This document shows positions 24,637 to 38,957 of a DNA stretch of 64,000 nt, piece after piece. Position numbers and translations under genes: made by a program. Under the pieces are notes generated by a model. The model had not been told where the DNA came from, did no database searches, and was given only the letters and a program-made list of their open reading frames with translations. Each line of letters starts with the position of its first letter. Within the stretch, counting starts at the first letter, position 1. Source of the stretch: Solen grandis (lineage: Eukaryota > Mollusca > Bivalvia > Adapedonta > Solenidae); assembly GCA_021229015.1 (NCBI GenBank), contig CM037794.1, positions 39,339,753 to 39,403,752 of the forward strand, read 5' to 3'.

Positions 24637-27600
24637 AAACTGAAGTTTCTTGAGTCTTGTGCAAGTTAGCGGTATACATTTGTTAGAAGAAATACAGTAT
24701 TTTGTACAATGCTATATATGAAAATAGGGGAATATTATCTACATCATCTGCATGCATTACATAAATAAGTATTTACAAAGATGGAAAATCTCATGTTTTA
24801 CTCATAATTTCAACAATATCAATACCCTAGTATACATCTAAAAATATAAGCAATTAACTGTTTGGCAGATCATTCAAAATAAATAATAAATGATATCAAA
24901 TCAGTATTTTGGCATATAAAATAGTCAATGCATCATGATAGAGTAAAAGCAGCTCAAAATTCTTGGTACAATATTGTAGATGTTGATATATATTTTCACA
25001 GTATGCTCAATCCAAAGGTATCTGCCCTGACAAGCACAATGGTTGTCTACAGACCAAAATTAAACAATTATCTGATACTCTTACATCTTAACCTTAACCT
25101 GCTGAATTTCTCAAATGAACTTAGCCGGCACCTTTTTTGGAACTGTCCATTATCAATTTTAGGGACAACAAGATGAGAACTTGTAGTTGTAGTAAAGAGC
25201 CAGACGGATGTGCAGGCTGGCCTGGCTCTTTACTAGTGGCAAAGGTTAGCTTTTACGGTTCCAGCAGGGTAAGGATTAAATTCTATATGATCATGGTTTT
25301 AACAAAGTCTATTCAATATTCTGTAAGAGCACACTAGTATTATGAATCAAATGACTACTTAAGGTTCCATACCCCATCCTGTCTTTATGTAATGTAAGCG
25401 TAGGAAGGGATAGGACTGAACACAACATGCAGGACTCCTATACAGACCTCACTTCTGTATAACAAGGTATGATAATAATTCTACTCTCTACTTAAATATG
25501 TGAGTGAATTCCAGATCTGATTAATTTAGAACTGTAGAAAATCAAAATAAAGAGATTCTGTGAAATACAGACCTGGCCCTGTGTTCTTCAAAATACAAAT
25601 GTATATATTGTATTTACATAGGATTTTCTGGCTCAAACTGGAAACATGAGGATTGTTCAGAAATTATTGAGACATTGTTGATTTTTCAGAAAATAAATAA
25701 TGTTCTGGGTTCAGACTTTCAATAATCATTAATTAGTCTCCGATAGATCATGTGAATAGAACATATGTAACAAAGTACAGACAGTAAAAGTATGAATAAT
25801 GTTTACATAAATTAGGTAGATGAGTTACCCAGAGCATGCCATTAAAATTGGAAAGTACAAAAATATGTCCTGTGCATATGTGTTACAATGATGTAGAAAA
25901 AGCAGAAACACTTTGATTTCTGACGGTATGGTAACCATACAATGTTGACATCACCTTGGTGAAGTTTGAAATCATTTGCTTGATGGATACACAAGCTATG
26001 GGCATTTATAAGGAGTTGCTGTAATGAAATTGCAGCTTCAATTTTGATTTTGATGACAAAGTGGAGCAGCAGCTATCATGAAAGCTATTGTTGGGAAATT
26101 GGTAAGTTGGGGGAAAGGCACAGATGGAAATATTACAGAGTAGAAATGGTGGTACTCAGATTCTAGATATTTGCTGCACAGGCAATTTTCGAAGATCCGA
26201 CTTTTCCATAAAGCTTTAAGGAAACAGAAGATGAATAATTAAAACAAATATCCAATGGACTCCAATGGGTTATGGGGTTTTCCTCATATCTTATTCAATT
26301 TTAAAAATGGCTGAAGATTTAACAACCTCAGCAAGCTTAAATGCGACCTTTAATGAAATGAGTTTTGTATATTTTTGTATAGTATGAGGGTGCATAAACG
26401 AATGAAGTATTTCTGGTTCGAAAATATTTACTTAAAAAAAAATGAATGACACCAAATCATGCTTAAAGCATGATGAGATCAATTTAACATCATGTTCATG
26501 ATGTCACCATGCTCCAGATAAAGCCAGTCATGTAATTCAAATGGGTGCTAAAACTATATGGGTGTCATTAAGACATAGATATCTGGCATACAGATAGTAA
26601 TTATGTTGGGCTATTTTGTGGTGTAACTCTTAGATGTGTATTCTTTTAGTTCCTTAAATATTTATGTTGTCTCAATAATTTCCAAACAAGCCTTAAATGA
26701 TCCTGTGTCTTTTTAGGGATTTATTTGAGTATGAAATCTGAGTTTAAGCCCGAGATAAAAATAAAAATTTACTACATATTATCCTGTTTTGACAGATTGA
26801 CAAACAGAGGAGACCCTGAACAAATGGTTTCTAGAAGAAGCGTCTAATCTGGGTCTGCTCTGTTTAACATGACATAAAACATCTGTATGAAGTAAAGTTT
26901 TAATATTACAGGCTGTATATACAACATACTTAGACCTGCCGTGAGCAACCAGACATGGGTTTTGTTGAAGTAACTGTTTAAAGCTGGTGGTTGTTATATT
27001 GAATAAATAAAACGAGAAACATGTCAAATGATGCAAAACCAGATTCTCAAGTGTTGCCTTGGGCAAGCAAAACTATTTTTAGAAACAGTGACTTTGACTC
27101 TATTGAGCTGAAAATCAATCCCAATCTTCCTCTTCCCATAAGGTATCTGTCTACTTAATCTGATCATCATACCTCACTCCTAAAAGAAGTTATTTGATAG
27201 GAATGAAAAACTATTTTTAGTAACAGTGACCTTGACCCTATTATCCTGGAAATAAATACCAACCTTCCTATTCCTCTAAGGTATCCATCAAAGTATAAAA
27301 ACTGTATCTCTATTCTTACAGGAGGTATCTGGCAAAAACAACCTGTTTGACACCCATGCATCTACCCGTACCCCATTCTAATAACCAGAATTTTCATTGA
27401 AAACCTGGTTAATGATATCTGATTTATAATATATGACATAAAGCCATTTTAGGGGGAATTTGAAAGTTGGCTGTTTAGAACAGGTTTGGCTGCTTAAAAC
27501 AAGGGAAAATGAACACAGGTTTAACTGTATTTTTTTAATTTTCTAAGGGCCAAAAAATTCTGTATTTAGGGCAATGTTCTCAAAAATGTAAGGTAGGGTA

Positions 27601-27974
27601 GGGTTAAGGGTTTTTTTTTACTTTTTTTTAAAAGTCTAGTCATAACAGTGAACAAATCCAAATTCTTAACAGGCAATTCAGCAGTCCCAAAATGGCCGCT
27701 AAATACTTTAGGCTTGGAGGGTTATCACTAGGTAGGGTTGGGTTGCCCGAAACACAGAATTGTTTTTTTAGGCCTAGGCAGTTGTTGCATACAAATTCAT
27801 TGATGTAATCAGAGATTCAAATTTCTGAATATAAGACATATGAAGTTATTTCACAATAAAGAATGGTCCAAGGTAAACAATCAGTCATGGTAGAGTGATG
27901 AGATTCAGCAGGACTGGTCCCTCCTCTTCTAGTGGAGGTATTTGGACTTGTAGTTCTAGCATGAATATTCATTA
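24637..27974. other. Non-coding DNA downstream of SVOP, possibly part of its 3' UTR
   Basis: No coding exon was found. A diverged 'ccataccccatcctgtc...cctcacttctgtataac' repeat (25365-25475) recurs near 28075-28175 and 37240. A duplicated block with 'aacagtgaccttgacc' lies at 27080-27310. The SVOP 3' UTR must start at 27974, but no single polyadenylation site can be chosen. Confidence 0.4.
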
Positions 27975-27995
27975 CTATCCAACAGATACTGATTG
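27975..27995 (-). CDS. SVOP: SVOP exon 14, C-terminal six residues and stop
   Basis: A T-rich tract and TTCCAG acceptor lead to QSVSVG and TAG, continuing exon 13 in phase 0. The exon is short and not conserved enough to prove, so this join is less certain than the others. Confidence 0.6.
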   Translation of the reverse strand, partial: QSVSVG

Positions 27996-30900
27996 CTGGA
28001 AAAAAAAAAATATAAAACTCACACTAAGAAAAAACGAGAACTATCATTAATGGTGATAGATACCTCCACATTCCACATTGGCATCATATAATGTGAGTGT
28101 AAGACAAAGCGTGATGGGATAGGATAAGACAGGATGAAACTAACATGATTCCAATATACCCTCTACTTCTGTTAACTTGGGATATAACTAAAGCCTTTTC
28201 TAACGAAGATGAATAATTCTGCAAATGCTTTGACCCCCAAGAAACTCAACTTTTTACAAAACAATATTGAATACAAAAGGACAATCAAATGTGCATGATT
28301 CCTATACAGCCTCTTCTTTACTTTACGAAGAAAGGTTTAAATGCTTGAACTACAATTGAAGCTGATGGGTGCCCTTGTTAATGTTTTGAAAAAAAAAAAA
28401 AAAAAGCTTGGCTGGTACACAATGATTATACAGACAACAAAACATACTGGGAGTTCTCTGCCCTTGGTTTCTATTGGAAGACACACAGCACATATCGCAC
28501 ATGAGATTCCTATTGACCCATATACCCACACTGCTGCTGACAGGGACGCATCCAGTAACACCTGAAACATACACGGGGGATAAACCTTATCAGTCCTTTT
28601 TAACCCTTTCCCTCATATAGACTCATTTTGACGCCCTCAATAGGTATCACATAAAGCCTGATCTGTAGAAAACCACAGTTAAACCTTACCAAATTTAATT
28701 ACAAAATCCTCATTTCCAGACCACTGAGGAGTAGCGAACAGCATAAAACCTGATCAGCCTGCGAGTTACTCGCAGGCTGATCTGGTTTTATGCAGTTCGC
28801 ATAGGTCTTTTCATGGTGTCCTCTATGAGGGAAAGGGTTAAAGCCCATTATGTTAATTTAATTGCATGATGACATTCATAGAAAAACAAGAGCCCTGCAT
28901 GCGAATGCAAAGGCTCGTCTGTTATAAGTGTTTGAATGGGCTACATTAAAGTTTTTGCTGACAACAATGACCCAATGATCATAATAGCACGACTTTTTCT
29001 TCGAAGGAGACAAACTAAAAAGTTTTTAAGTACTTTCAAATTAATATATGTTGTTTTTATTTTAAAGAACATGCATTGCTATTTTAGGAGATTGCTTGCA
29101 ACTTAAAAATGAAGGGATGAAAAGTAAATATTGCAACTAACTAGCAATTTGTATTTGATTCTTTTGCAACTGAGAATATTTTCTTTCAAACTGGTAAGAA
29201 AATATGTAAATGTCCTAAAAAAAAGCAGTATGAAAATTTAATCTAGTGACACTGGTGGTACTCTTTACACAATGTTAAACATGAGTTATGACTTACCTGT
29301 GCAAGGAAAGGTGTCAACATGGCCCCTACCCTGGCCCAGGAGGAGGCTGTGCCAATCCCGAGGGTCCGGATTGTGGTTGGATAAACCTGCCGAGGACAGT
29401 CACTGGTCTTTATTGTCACAAAATGGTTTTAAAGACTGGCTTTCTCAAAGTAAGCTTCAAGCCTCAACTTGAACACTAGCTTTTGCAAAGTGCCTTTTTA
29501 TAATTTGTCTTGCTAGTATGGATATTTATATATGGAAAGTTAAGTACAGTGTCCATATATTATAATGCACTCCATTATAGAGTGAAAACCAATATGACAA
29601 AGTTTAACACTGGAACCCAAATGTATATTCTTTGATTTATTTCGTTGATTTTAAGTGTTTTCTCACAGTTACTGGTATTTGGGTACAATATCCTGCAGAA
29701 TCTAGACTTGAATCCCAATCTTACTTGAAACAAGAGGGCCATGATGGCCCTGAATCGCTCACCTGAGTACCATTGCTTCAACTGATGTCAAGGTTTTTAA
29801 ACAGACAAGGATTCTGATATAACTCAATCTAAAACATTTTACCCCTGACAATACTACACACCAAATATCTAAGCAATGGGCCATATGGTTTCAGAGAAGA
29901 CTTGGGCGCAGGGTCATTTATCACCGTAGGGCCAAGACTTTGAAAATCTTTGTAATGAACCATTAGATGCTACTACATACCAAAAATCTTAGCTCTAGGC
30001 CTTATTGATTCATAGAAGAAGATTTTTTAAGATTTTCCTATTTAACTCTATGTAAAACAAGTGACCCCTGGTGTGGGGTCATTTATCACCATAGGGCTAT
30101 GATTTGTACAATCTTGGTAGTGGCCCATAAGATGATGCTTCATACCAAATATCTAAGCTCTAGGCCTTATGGATTCATAGAAGAAGATTTTTTAAGATTT
30201 TCCTATGTAACTCTGTGTAAAACAAGTGACCCCTGGTGCGGGGTCATTTATCACCATAGGGCTATGATTTGTACAATCTTGGTAGTGGCCCATAAGATGA
30301 TGCTTCATACCAAGTATCTAAGCTCTAGGCCTTATGCATTCATGGAAGAAGATTTTTTAAGATTTTCCTATGTAACTCTGTGTAAAACAAGTGACCCCTG
30401 GTGCGGGGTCATTTATCACCATAGCTATGATTTGTACAATCTTGGTAGTGGCCCTAAGATGATGCTCATACCAAATATCTAAGCTCTAGGCCTTATGATT
30501 CATGAAGAAGATTTTTTAAGATTTTCCTATATAACTCTATGTAAAACAAGTGACCCCTGGTGCGGGGTCATTTATCACCATAGGGCTATGATTTGTACAA
30601 TCTTGGTAGTGGCCCATAAGATGATGCTTCATACCAAATATCTAAGCTCTAGGCCTTATGCATTCATGGAAAAAGATTTTTTAAGATTTTCCTATATAAC
30701 TCTTGTAAAACAAGTGACCCCTGGTGCGGGGTCATTTATCACCATAGGGCTATGATTTGTACAATTTTGGTAGTGGCCCATAAGATGATGCTTCATACCA
30801 AATATCTAAGCTCTAGGCCTTATGCATTCATGGAAGAAGATTTTTTAAGATTTTCCTATATAACTCTATGTAAAGTGACCCCTGTGCGGGTCATTTATCA

Positions 30901-33900
30901 CCATAGGGCTATGATTTGTACAATCTTGGTAGTGGCCCATAAGATGATGCTACATACCAAAAATCTAAAGGCTAGGCCTTGTGGTTTCAGAGAAGAAGAT
31001 TTTTTAAATTTTCATTTTTAAAATCTATTTTTAGCTCCTGTGACCTAATTATGCGATGGACCAGAACCATTTATACAACTTTAGTAGAGCTTCATCCAAG
31101 GAACATTCCTGCAAAATATTTTTCAAATTGGCCAAGCCGTTTAGGAGGAGATGTTGTTTGAAGCAATTGTTGACGCCGGACGCACGCACGGACGCACGCA
31201 CGGACGCACGGACGCACGGACGACGGACGCCGGACGCCGGACAAAAGGCGATCAGAAAAGCTCACCTTGAGCACGTTGTGCTCATGTGAGCTAAAAAGGA
31301 GAAGAATGAATAAATCAGTTGTGTAACTCAGTTACTTGAGCATATGCCCTATAACCAAAAGGATCCCAATTCAAGCCCCGGTAAGGCTACACATTTGTTC
31401 AACCTGTGAGAAGGACTGACTTTAGATATACTAATATTCAATGATAAGCATCTGTTAAATAACACAAACAGTCATATGACTAACCTCTGAAGTATATATG
31501 TATACAAAGTTGAACATGCCAGCTGAGAACCCCCGCACAAGGAAGATGAACACAGTCAGCACATTCTGTGGCACGGGAAGCTGGAGGAGGATGAAGAAGA
31601 AGCCACACCCGAAGAGGTTGGTGGCCCCGGTCCAGCGGCGCCCCACCAGGTCGATCAGGCACATGTTGAGAGGCAGTGCTGTAGGGAGAAGAGGCACAGG
31701 TGGGGTAGGGGTATGTAATGTCACTTAAAGGACCATGTCGGCCCTAAAAAGCTGACCATGTCTAGACTATTTGTGTAAACTGAAATTAAATTATGACCAT
31801 TTTCAGAATTGGAGTTTTGAAATTTTCTATATAGCTTATATAAGGAATCTAGCAGATAGTCCCTAGGGGCTCAATTTTCAAGGGTTCAACTTCCTTTAAG
31901 CAATTATCGTAGAAGGCTACAAGGTGACCTTTGTGTCCTATGAACTTAATTCTGACTATTTGCTTCATTGAAGAATTTTGAAAATTTCTATATAGGGGAC
32001 TAGACAACCCTCAAAGGGGCCTCATTTTCTAAGGGCTCAATTTAATTTTAACACTTATGTTAGAGGGCCATTAGGTGACCATTTGTGCCAAATGAAACTA
32101 AAAAAAAGGAATCAAGTTTATTTTAGCAATTATTGTGGAGGTTCACTCAAAGATTATCCCTGCCAAGTTTAATTAAATTCTGTCCAGCGGTTTCAGAGAT
32201 GTTGTTTCAAGTTTTCACTTTGAACCTATAAGGCAAATTAGCTACGCCCCTGACGGCCATATTTTTTTACGGATCGTTACATAATTTTAGCAATCTTGGT
32301 AGATAGTTACCCAAGGAACATCTGTATCAAAACATTCTGAAATCTGGCCAGTAGTTTGGAAGGAGATGATTTTTAAAGTTTTCATATTTTTTTTCTTTCC
32401 ATTGCCATGGCAACCAGAGTTCTACATGGATCAAGATTATTTTAGCAACTTTTGTGAAGGTTCACCCAAGGAACATCCCTGCCAAATTTAATCAAATTCT
32501 GTCAAGCAGTTTCAGAGGAAATGTTGTTTAAAGCAAATTGTTGACAACGGGCCCAGGGTGATCCTAATAGCTCACCATGAGCATGTTGTGCTCAGGTGAG
32601 CTAAAAACAAGAGGGCCATGATGGCCCTGAATCGCTCACCTGAGAATTATTGCTTTCATTACCTTTTACATCATACTGAATATAAAATCCATGCAGAAGA
32701 ACAGCAATATAATCTTCATTCTACACAAAAAGTTTACATGTGGTCCAAAAAGACAAGTTAACCCTAGCGTGGGGCCAATTTTGACCCTAGGGCCATGATT
32801 TGGGAACTTGGTTCAGGTCCACAAGGCCATGTTACATATCAAATATCTAAACCCATGATCTTGTGGTTTCTGACAAGAATATATTTTAAAAATCTTTTTT
32901 ATGTAAGTCTATATTAAATCAAGAGACCCCGGGGGTGGGGCAAATTTTAACTCCAGGGCCATGATTTGAACAAACCTGGTAGATGTCCATAAGGCAATGT
33001 TACACACCAAATAGCTAAACTCCAGACCTTGTGGTTTCTGAGAAGATTTTTCTAGTTTTTCCTATTTAGGCCTATGTAAAATCAAGTGACCCCTGGGGCC
33101 ATGATATGAACAAACTTGGAAGATGTCCATAAGGCAATGTTATACACCAAATATCTGAACTCCTGGCCTTGTAGTTTCTGACAAGAAAATTTTTCTATTT
33201 TTTTTTCCTATTTAGGCCTATGTAAAATCAAGTGACCCCTGGGGAGGGGCCAAATTTGACCCCAGGGTCATGATTTGAACAAACTTGTTGGTGTTCATAA
33301 GGCAATGTTACACAACAAATATATTAACTGCAGGCCTTGTGGTTTCTGAGAAGAAGATTTTCTAGTTTTTTTTTCCTATATACCGGTAGGCCTATGTAAA
33401 TTCAACTGACCCCTGGGGCAGGGCCAATTTTGACCCCAGGGCCATGATTTGAACAAACATGGTAGAGATCCACTAGACAATGCTGCACAGCAAATATCTA
33501 AACTCCAGGCCTTATGGTTTCTGAGAAGATTTTTCTAGTTTTTTTTCCTATATAAGCCTATGTAAAATCAAGTGACCCCTGGCACGGGACCAATTTTGAC
33601 CCAAGGGTCATGATTTGAATAAACTTGGTAGAGGTGCACTAGATAATGCTACACACCAAATATCTAAGCTCTAGGCCTTGCAGTTTTGCAGAAGAAGAAT
33701 TTCAAAGTTTGCATTTTTAAAATCTATTATTAGCTCCTGTGACCTACTTTTTCAACCAATCAAAATAATTTGAACAATCTTGATAGAGGGCATCATAAGG
33801 ATGAATCCTGTGAAGTTTTGTCAAAATCCATTCAGTGGTTTAGGAAGAGATGTTGTTTAAAGCAAATTGTTAACGCCCAGTGGACACATGGACGAACGCC

Positions 33901-36900
33901 GGACAAAAAGGCGATCACTTTAGCTCACCATGAGCATGTTATGCTCAGGTGAGCTAAAAATGTGAAATATTTAAGTTTCATACATAAAGCATTTTTGAGT
34001 CCGCATTTAAACTTTTTTGGTGGGAGCATGACAGTTTCGGGGAGACTAAAAACCCTCTACAGAGTATAAATCAGACTGTTGTATTGTTACTTACCTATGA
34101 ATTCCCCAAGTGTTGAGACAATCATACTGGTGTAATCATCACTTGTCAGTAAATTACATTTACACTTTTCCCCACCTGTATAATGAAACAAACAATCCGT
34201 GTGTGATTTGATGGAAATACCAACTATAACAGTTACCCACACTGAGCAGCAAACCGTCATGTAGCAGTCAACCTGTATCAAGTAGTCAACCTGTATCAAG
34301 CAGCCAACCTGTATCAGGCAGCCAACCTGTATCTATCAAGCAGCCAACCTGTATCAGGCAGCCAACTTGTATCAGGCAGCCAACCTGTATCAGGCAGCCA
34401 ACATGTATCAGATAGCCAACCTGTATCAAGCAGCCAACCTGTATCAGGCAGCCAACCTGTATCAAGCAGCCAACTTGTATCAGGCAGCCAACCTGTATCA
34501 AGCAGCCAACCTGTATCAGGCAGCCAACCTGTATCAAGCAGCCAACTTGTATCAGGCAGCCAACTTGTATCAAGCAGCCAACCTGTATCAGATAGCCAAC
34601 ATGTATCAGGCAGCCAACCTGTATCAGACAGCCAACCTGTATCAAGCAGCCAACCTGTATCAGACAGCCAACCTGTATCAGACAGCCAACCTGTATCAAG
34701 CAGCCAACCTGTATCAGGCAGCCAACCTGTATCTAGCAGCCAACCTGTATCAGACAGCCAACATGTATCAAGCAGCCAACCTGTATCAGGCAGCCAACCT
34801 GTATCAGGCAGCCAACCTGTATCTATCAAGCAGCCAACCTGTATCAGGCAGCCAACCTGTATCAGGCAGCCAACATGTATCAGATAGCCAACCTGTATCA
34901 AGCAGCCAACCTGTATCAGGCAGCCAACCTGTATCAAGCAGCCAACTGTATCAGGCAGCCAACCTGTTCAAGCAGACAATCTGTAAAAAGTCTTGTGTGA
35001 AATCAGGGGATGACTGCAAAATTGTTCAAAGTGCATATACAAATAAATGAAGATAGGATAGTTTTGCCGCCAGTATGAGCTTCTGTTGCCAAAAAGGTTA
35101 CAAAATAACAGACAATGTTAGCTGCTAATAAACAGCATCGCAAAAAAAGCCATACCTTCTATGTGTAAACCAGCCCTGTGTTCAGTTACTTTAAAAAATC
35201 ACTTAAGTTAGCATTTGTGCATATCTGGATCATAGCATTTAAAGTGCAAACAGGGAACCAATTCCATCACAACTGTGTGTGCTATGCTGAAATGAAAAGG
35301 CAGGTCAACCACTGACTACCTATAATCCAAGTGAAGCTATTAAATGACATGTAAGTCACAGAAAAGGTCCATGACCATATGCCACGCCACCCACCTGAGT
35401 TTTTCTCGTTACGAAGCTGCAGAATCTCGGCACTGGCCAGCACCATCCCATAGTAGGACAGCGCGGTACCGAACCACAACATCCAGACCATCAGTGTGGT
35501 CCGCAGGTATGTAGGGGAGAACAGGTCGCGCGGGTTGCCACGCTCCGTCTGAAATAGTTAGATACAGGTTTACCCATTGAACACCAATGTCTCTCACAAA
35601 CTAAAAAAATACAAACCCTGATCTGATTTTTAAAGCCATAATCTCTAACATTTTTTTGAACATTTTGCACATGTGCAATGGCATCTCATTTAAGATCAAA
35701 TGAAATTCACTAAATAATAAAGAACTACTTGTATTCAATTACCTTATATATTGAAAACACATTTAATACCTTATGGGAAATACTGTGCACTATATAATTA
35801 TGTTGATGATCAAAATCAAACAGTACACTTTAGCACAAGATCTTATATGAATGGAAAAAGACATTTCCAGCTATTTAGGAAAATATTTGAAGTATGTCTT
35901 TACCCATTTTCTTGCATACTCAGGTCCACTGCTCACAAACAGGATCATAAATATGTTCTTTTTGACCAATTTTGTCAACTGATTATTACATGTAAGCATA
36001 TCACAATGAGATTGAGCATGAGTCATACAGACTGAATACATATAACACTGAGATAAAATATAATCAGACTGAATACATATAACACTGAGATCAAATATAA
36101 TCAGACTGAATACATATAACAATGAGATAAAATGTAATCAGACTGAATACATATAACACGGAGATCAAATATAATCAGACTGAATACATATAACACGGAG
36201 ATCAAATATAAACAACAGACAGAATACACTGAGATCAAATATAAACCTCACATGTTTCATATCTACAATAGTTCCCTTTGGAAGTGTTGACCTATTTATC
36301 TTTGCTGCTTTCTGTAAAGTGTCTAAGGCTTTTTCCTTCTTCCCTGCTGCAACAAGGTATCTAGCGGACTCTGGTAAAAACTGAAATGAACACATTATCT
36401 CAATGTAAATATATACATAACTTTTTTATGGTGACAGGTAAGTACCTTATTACCATATTATAGAGGAACCTCTCAACAGAAACATCTGCTGGATTCACAC
36501 ATAATGTTGCTGCTAAGAGGTGTTACTGTACAGAGGTATACACTAGTGCCCAGATGAAACTAATAATGGGGGGAGGGTAGTAAAACTAATGATGCTAAGA
36601 GGTAGATTTATGCTATTCAAGCATTTCAGACACTGATTGCACAGTAATTTCTGAAATGCTATTTTTACTATGGTCAATCAGCCCATAAACACCACTCCAA
36701 GAGAACAAACAGATGGAGAGATGGGAATTAATCCAAATTTTAAATCTTAATTCCACCCCTATCCCCACTCAAATGCATGCACGCACATCGTGTTCATCCT
36801 AATTGACGTCATTAGATAGTTAACTACATCATTCATACATGTACTAGGTTTCACAGATTTCTGCCCAGTGGTTTGAGAGAAGACTGTTTAACCCTTTCCC

Positions 36901-38922
36901 TCATATAGACTCATTTTGACGCACTCAATAGGTACCACATAAAGCCTGATCTGCAGAAAACCACAGTTAAACCTTACCAAATTTAATTACAAAATCCTCA
37001 TTTCCAGACCACTGAGGAGCAGAGAACAGCATAAAACCTGATCAGCCTGCGAGTTACTCGCAGGCTGATCTGGTTTTATGCTGTTCGCATAGGTCTTTTC
37101 ATGGTTTCCTCTATGAGGGAAAGGGTTAAGACAGACAACAATAGCCTATAGATGGTGGGTGATAATAATAAATCAGCTTGAACAACTTGTGTTTAGTAGA
37201 CCTAAACTAAAACTATCAGTAAAGGTGAATAATACCTGAACATCACACCTTGTCTCCATATAATGTAAGTGTATGACGGGACTTTACATAACAAGTATTA
37301 TGAAAGTACTGCTTAGGCAATACTAAGTCCCCTACCGGCAAATGGAAAACTAAGACCCCCCAACACACACACAAACACAACCTGTTTATTTCAGTCATAT
37401 AACAACATCCAGGTAATAATAATGAGTCCAATTCAGCAAGTACAGAATTGTGGGCCAAATCCAGGGCCCACAATGTCATCAAAAATCAGCGAATCAAAAA
37501 CTACCTCGAACCTGAGAAAAAAAGTCTGGAAAACTGCTAAGAAATTTTCTAAATCCAAGGGCCGTAATTCCATAAAAAATCAGTGGACTGGAACGAAACT
37601 CAAACTTGATCTGTAAGTCATGGTGGTAGACTCACACACCAAAAATTAGATGAATATCTGCAAGCGTTTAGAAAAAAAGTCCGGAAAACTGCTATTTTAA
37701 CGAAATTTTCTAATTCCAAGGGCCGTAATTCCGTCAAAAATCAGTGGACCGGAACGAAACTCAAACTTGATCTGTAAGTTATGGTGGTAGACTCACACAC
37801 CAAAAATTAGATGAATATCTGCAAGCGTTTAGAAAAAAAGTCAGGAAAACATGTGTGTGACTGACGGACTGACGGATGGAGTGTAAACCTATAGTCCCCT
37901 TCGGCTTCGCCGGTAGGGGACTAAAAAGGAGTGATTCGACATTTCGAGACTCAATAAGCACAATTCCTATATTGTTCCCCACTTCTGTACAGCAGGGGTT
38001 ACTGGTATGAAAACTGTTGGGAATTACCTTAAGAAGGATAACGATGAGGAATGATGGAATGGCAGAGAAGACAAGCAGCCACCTCCAGCCCATGGTGGGG
38101 ATCACAATAGAGGCCATCACAATCTCGAACATGGTCCCCATTGCCCAGCTGATCTGTATAATACATAGTACACCTGTGTGTCAACTCGAGTCAAAATTTA
38201 GATCTCATCTGTAAATGCAGATATACTAGCCTGTTACATGACTCAAGTAAATACCTCGCGTAGTATTCAAGTTATGGCCAAGGTTGAATTAGTCAACACA
38301 CAAACAGACAGGACAAAACAATACGCTCCTAGCTCCCAACTTTAATTCTGATTGGGGTGGGGAGAGTATTCATATTAAACATACATGTATATTCTTAAAT
38401 GAAAATAAAACTCCTTGGCATGTGTAAACTTCCCTGCTGGAAAGGTCTTTTAAAACAGTATATACTATGCTATGTAAACACTGACATCTGTCCTAGAAGT
38501 ACACTTAGGTGCTGAGCACCAAGCAAGAGTGATATACAAATACCATTTTTAATAATTTAGATATGTCATGTCTGGCGTCGAACCCTTGATCTCCTGGTAA
38601 CAGGATGGTGCTCCAACCACTTGGCCAGTGTTTTCCCTCAATCTCAAATATATTAATAAACGTCAATATTTAAAAGAGAAAAAACATCTCCATAGTAACT
38701 TGAGGGAAGACAGGACATAAAGATATAGCCAATGAATACTCACAGAAGTGACATTTAAAAGTTTTGCTCTGTATTTTGATGGAAGGTATTCTGTCAGAAG
38801 AGTGAAACTGAAAAGAAATAATGCAACATAAAATTATAAAATTCATATCCAATTTTTATTCAAACTAATAAAAAAAAATCATTCATGCTAATGATAAAAA
38901 AAAGACAAAAAAGACATTGTAA

Positions 38923-38957
<35 letters not shown>

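Noticed and set aside
28337..28574. SVOP exon 13 read through into an extended C terminus
   Set aside because: The extension enters a T-rich tract and a good GTATGT donor follows the PIETKGREL signature; intron retention remains possible but is less likely.
30099..31021. Chain of reading frames repeating MICTILVVAHKMMLHTKYL
   Set aside because: They read through the ~164-bp direct repeats of a composite element and break by frameshift between units.
34286..35050. Long reading frames on both strands (up to 227 codons) with YQAANL- or IQVGCL-type repeats
   Set aside because: They are produced by an 18-bp minisatellite in an SVOP intron; open in several frames on both strands, with no family resemblance.
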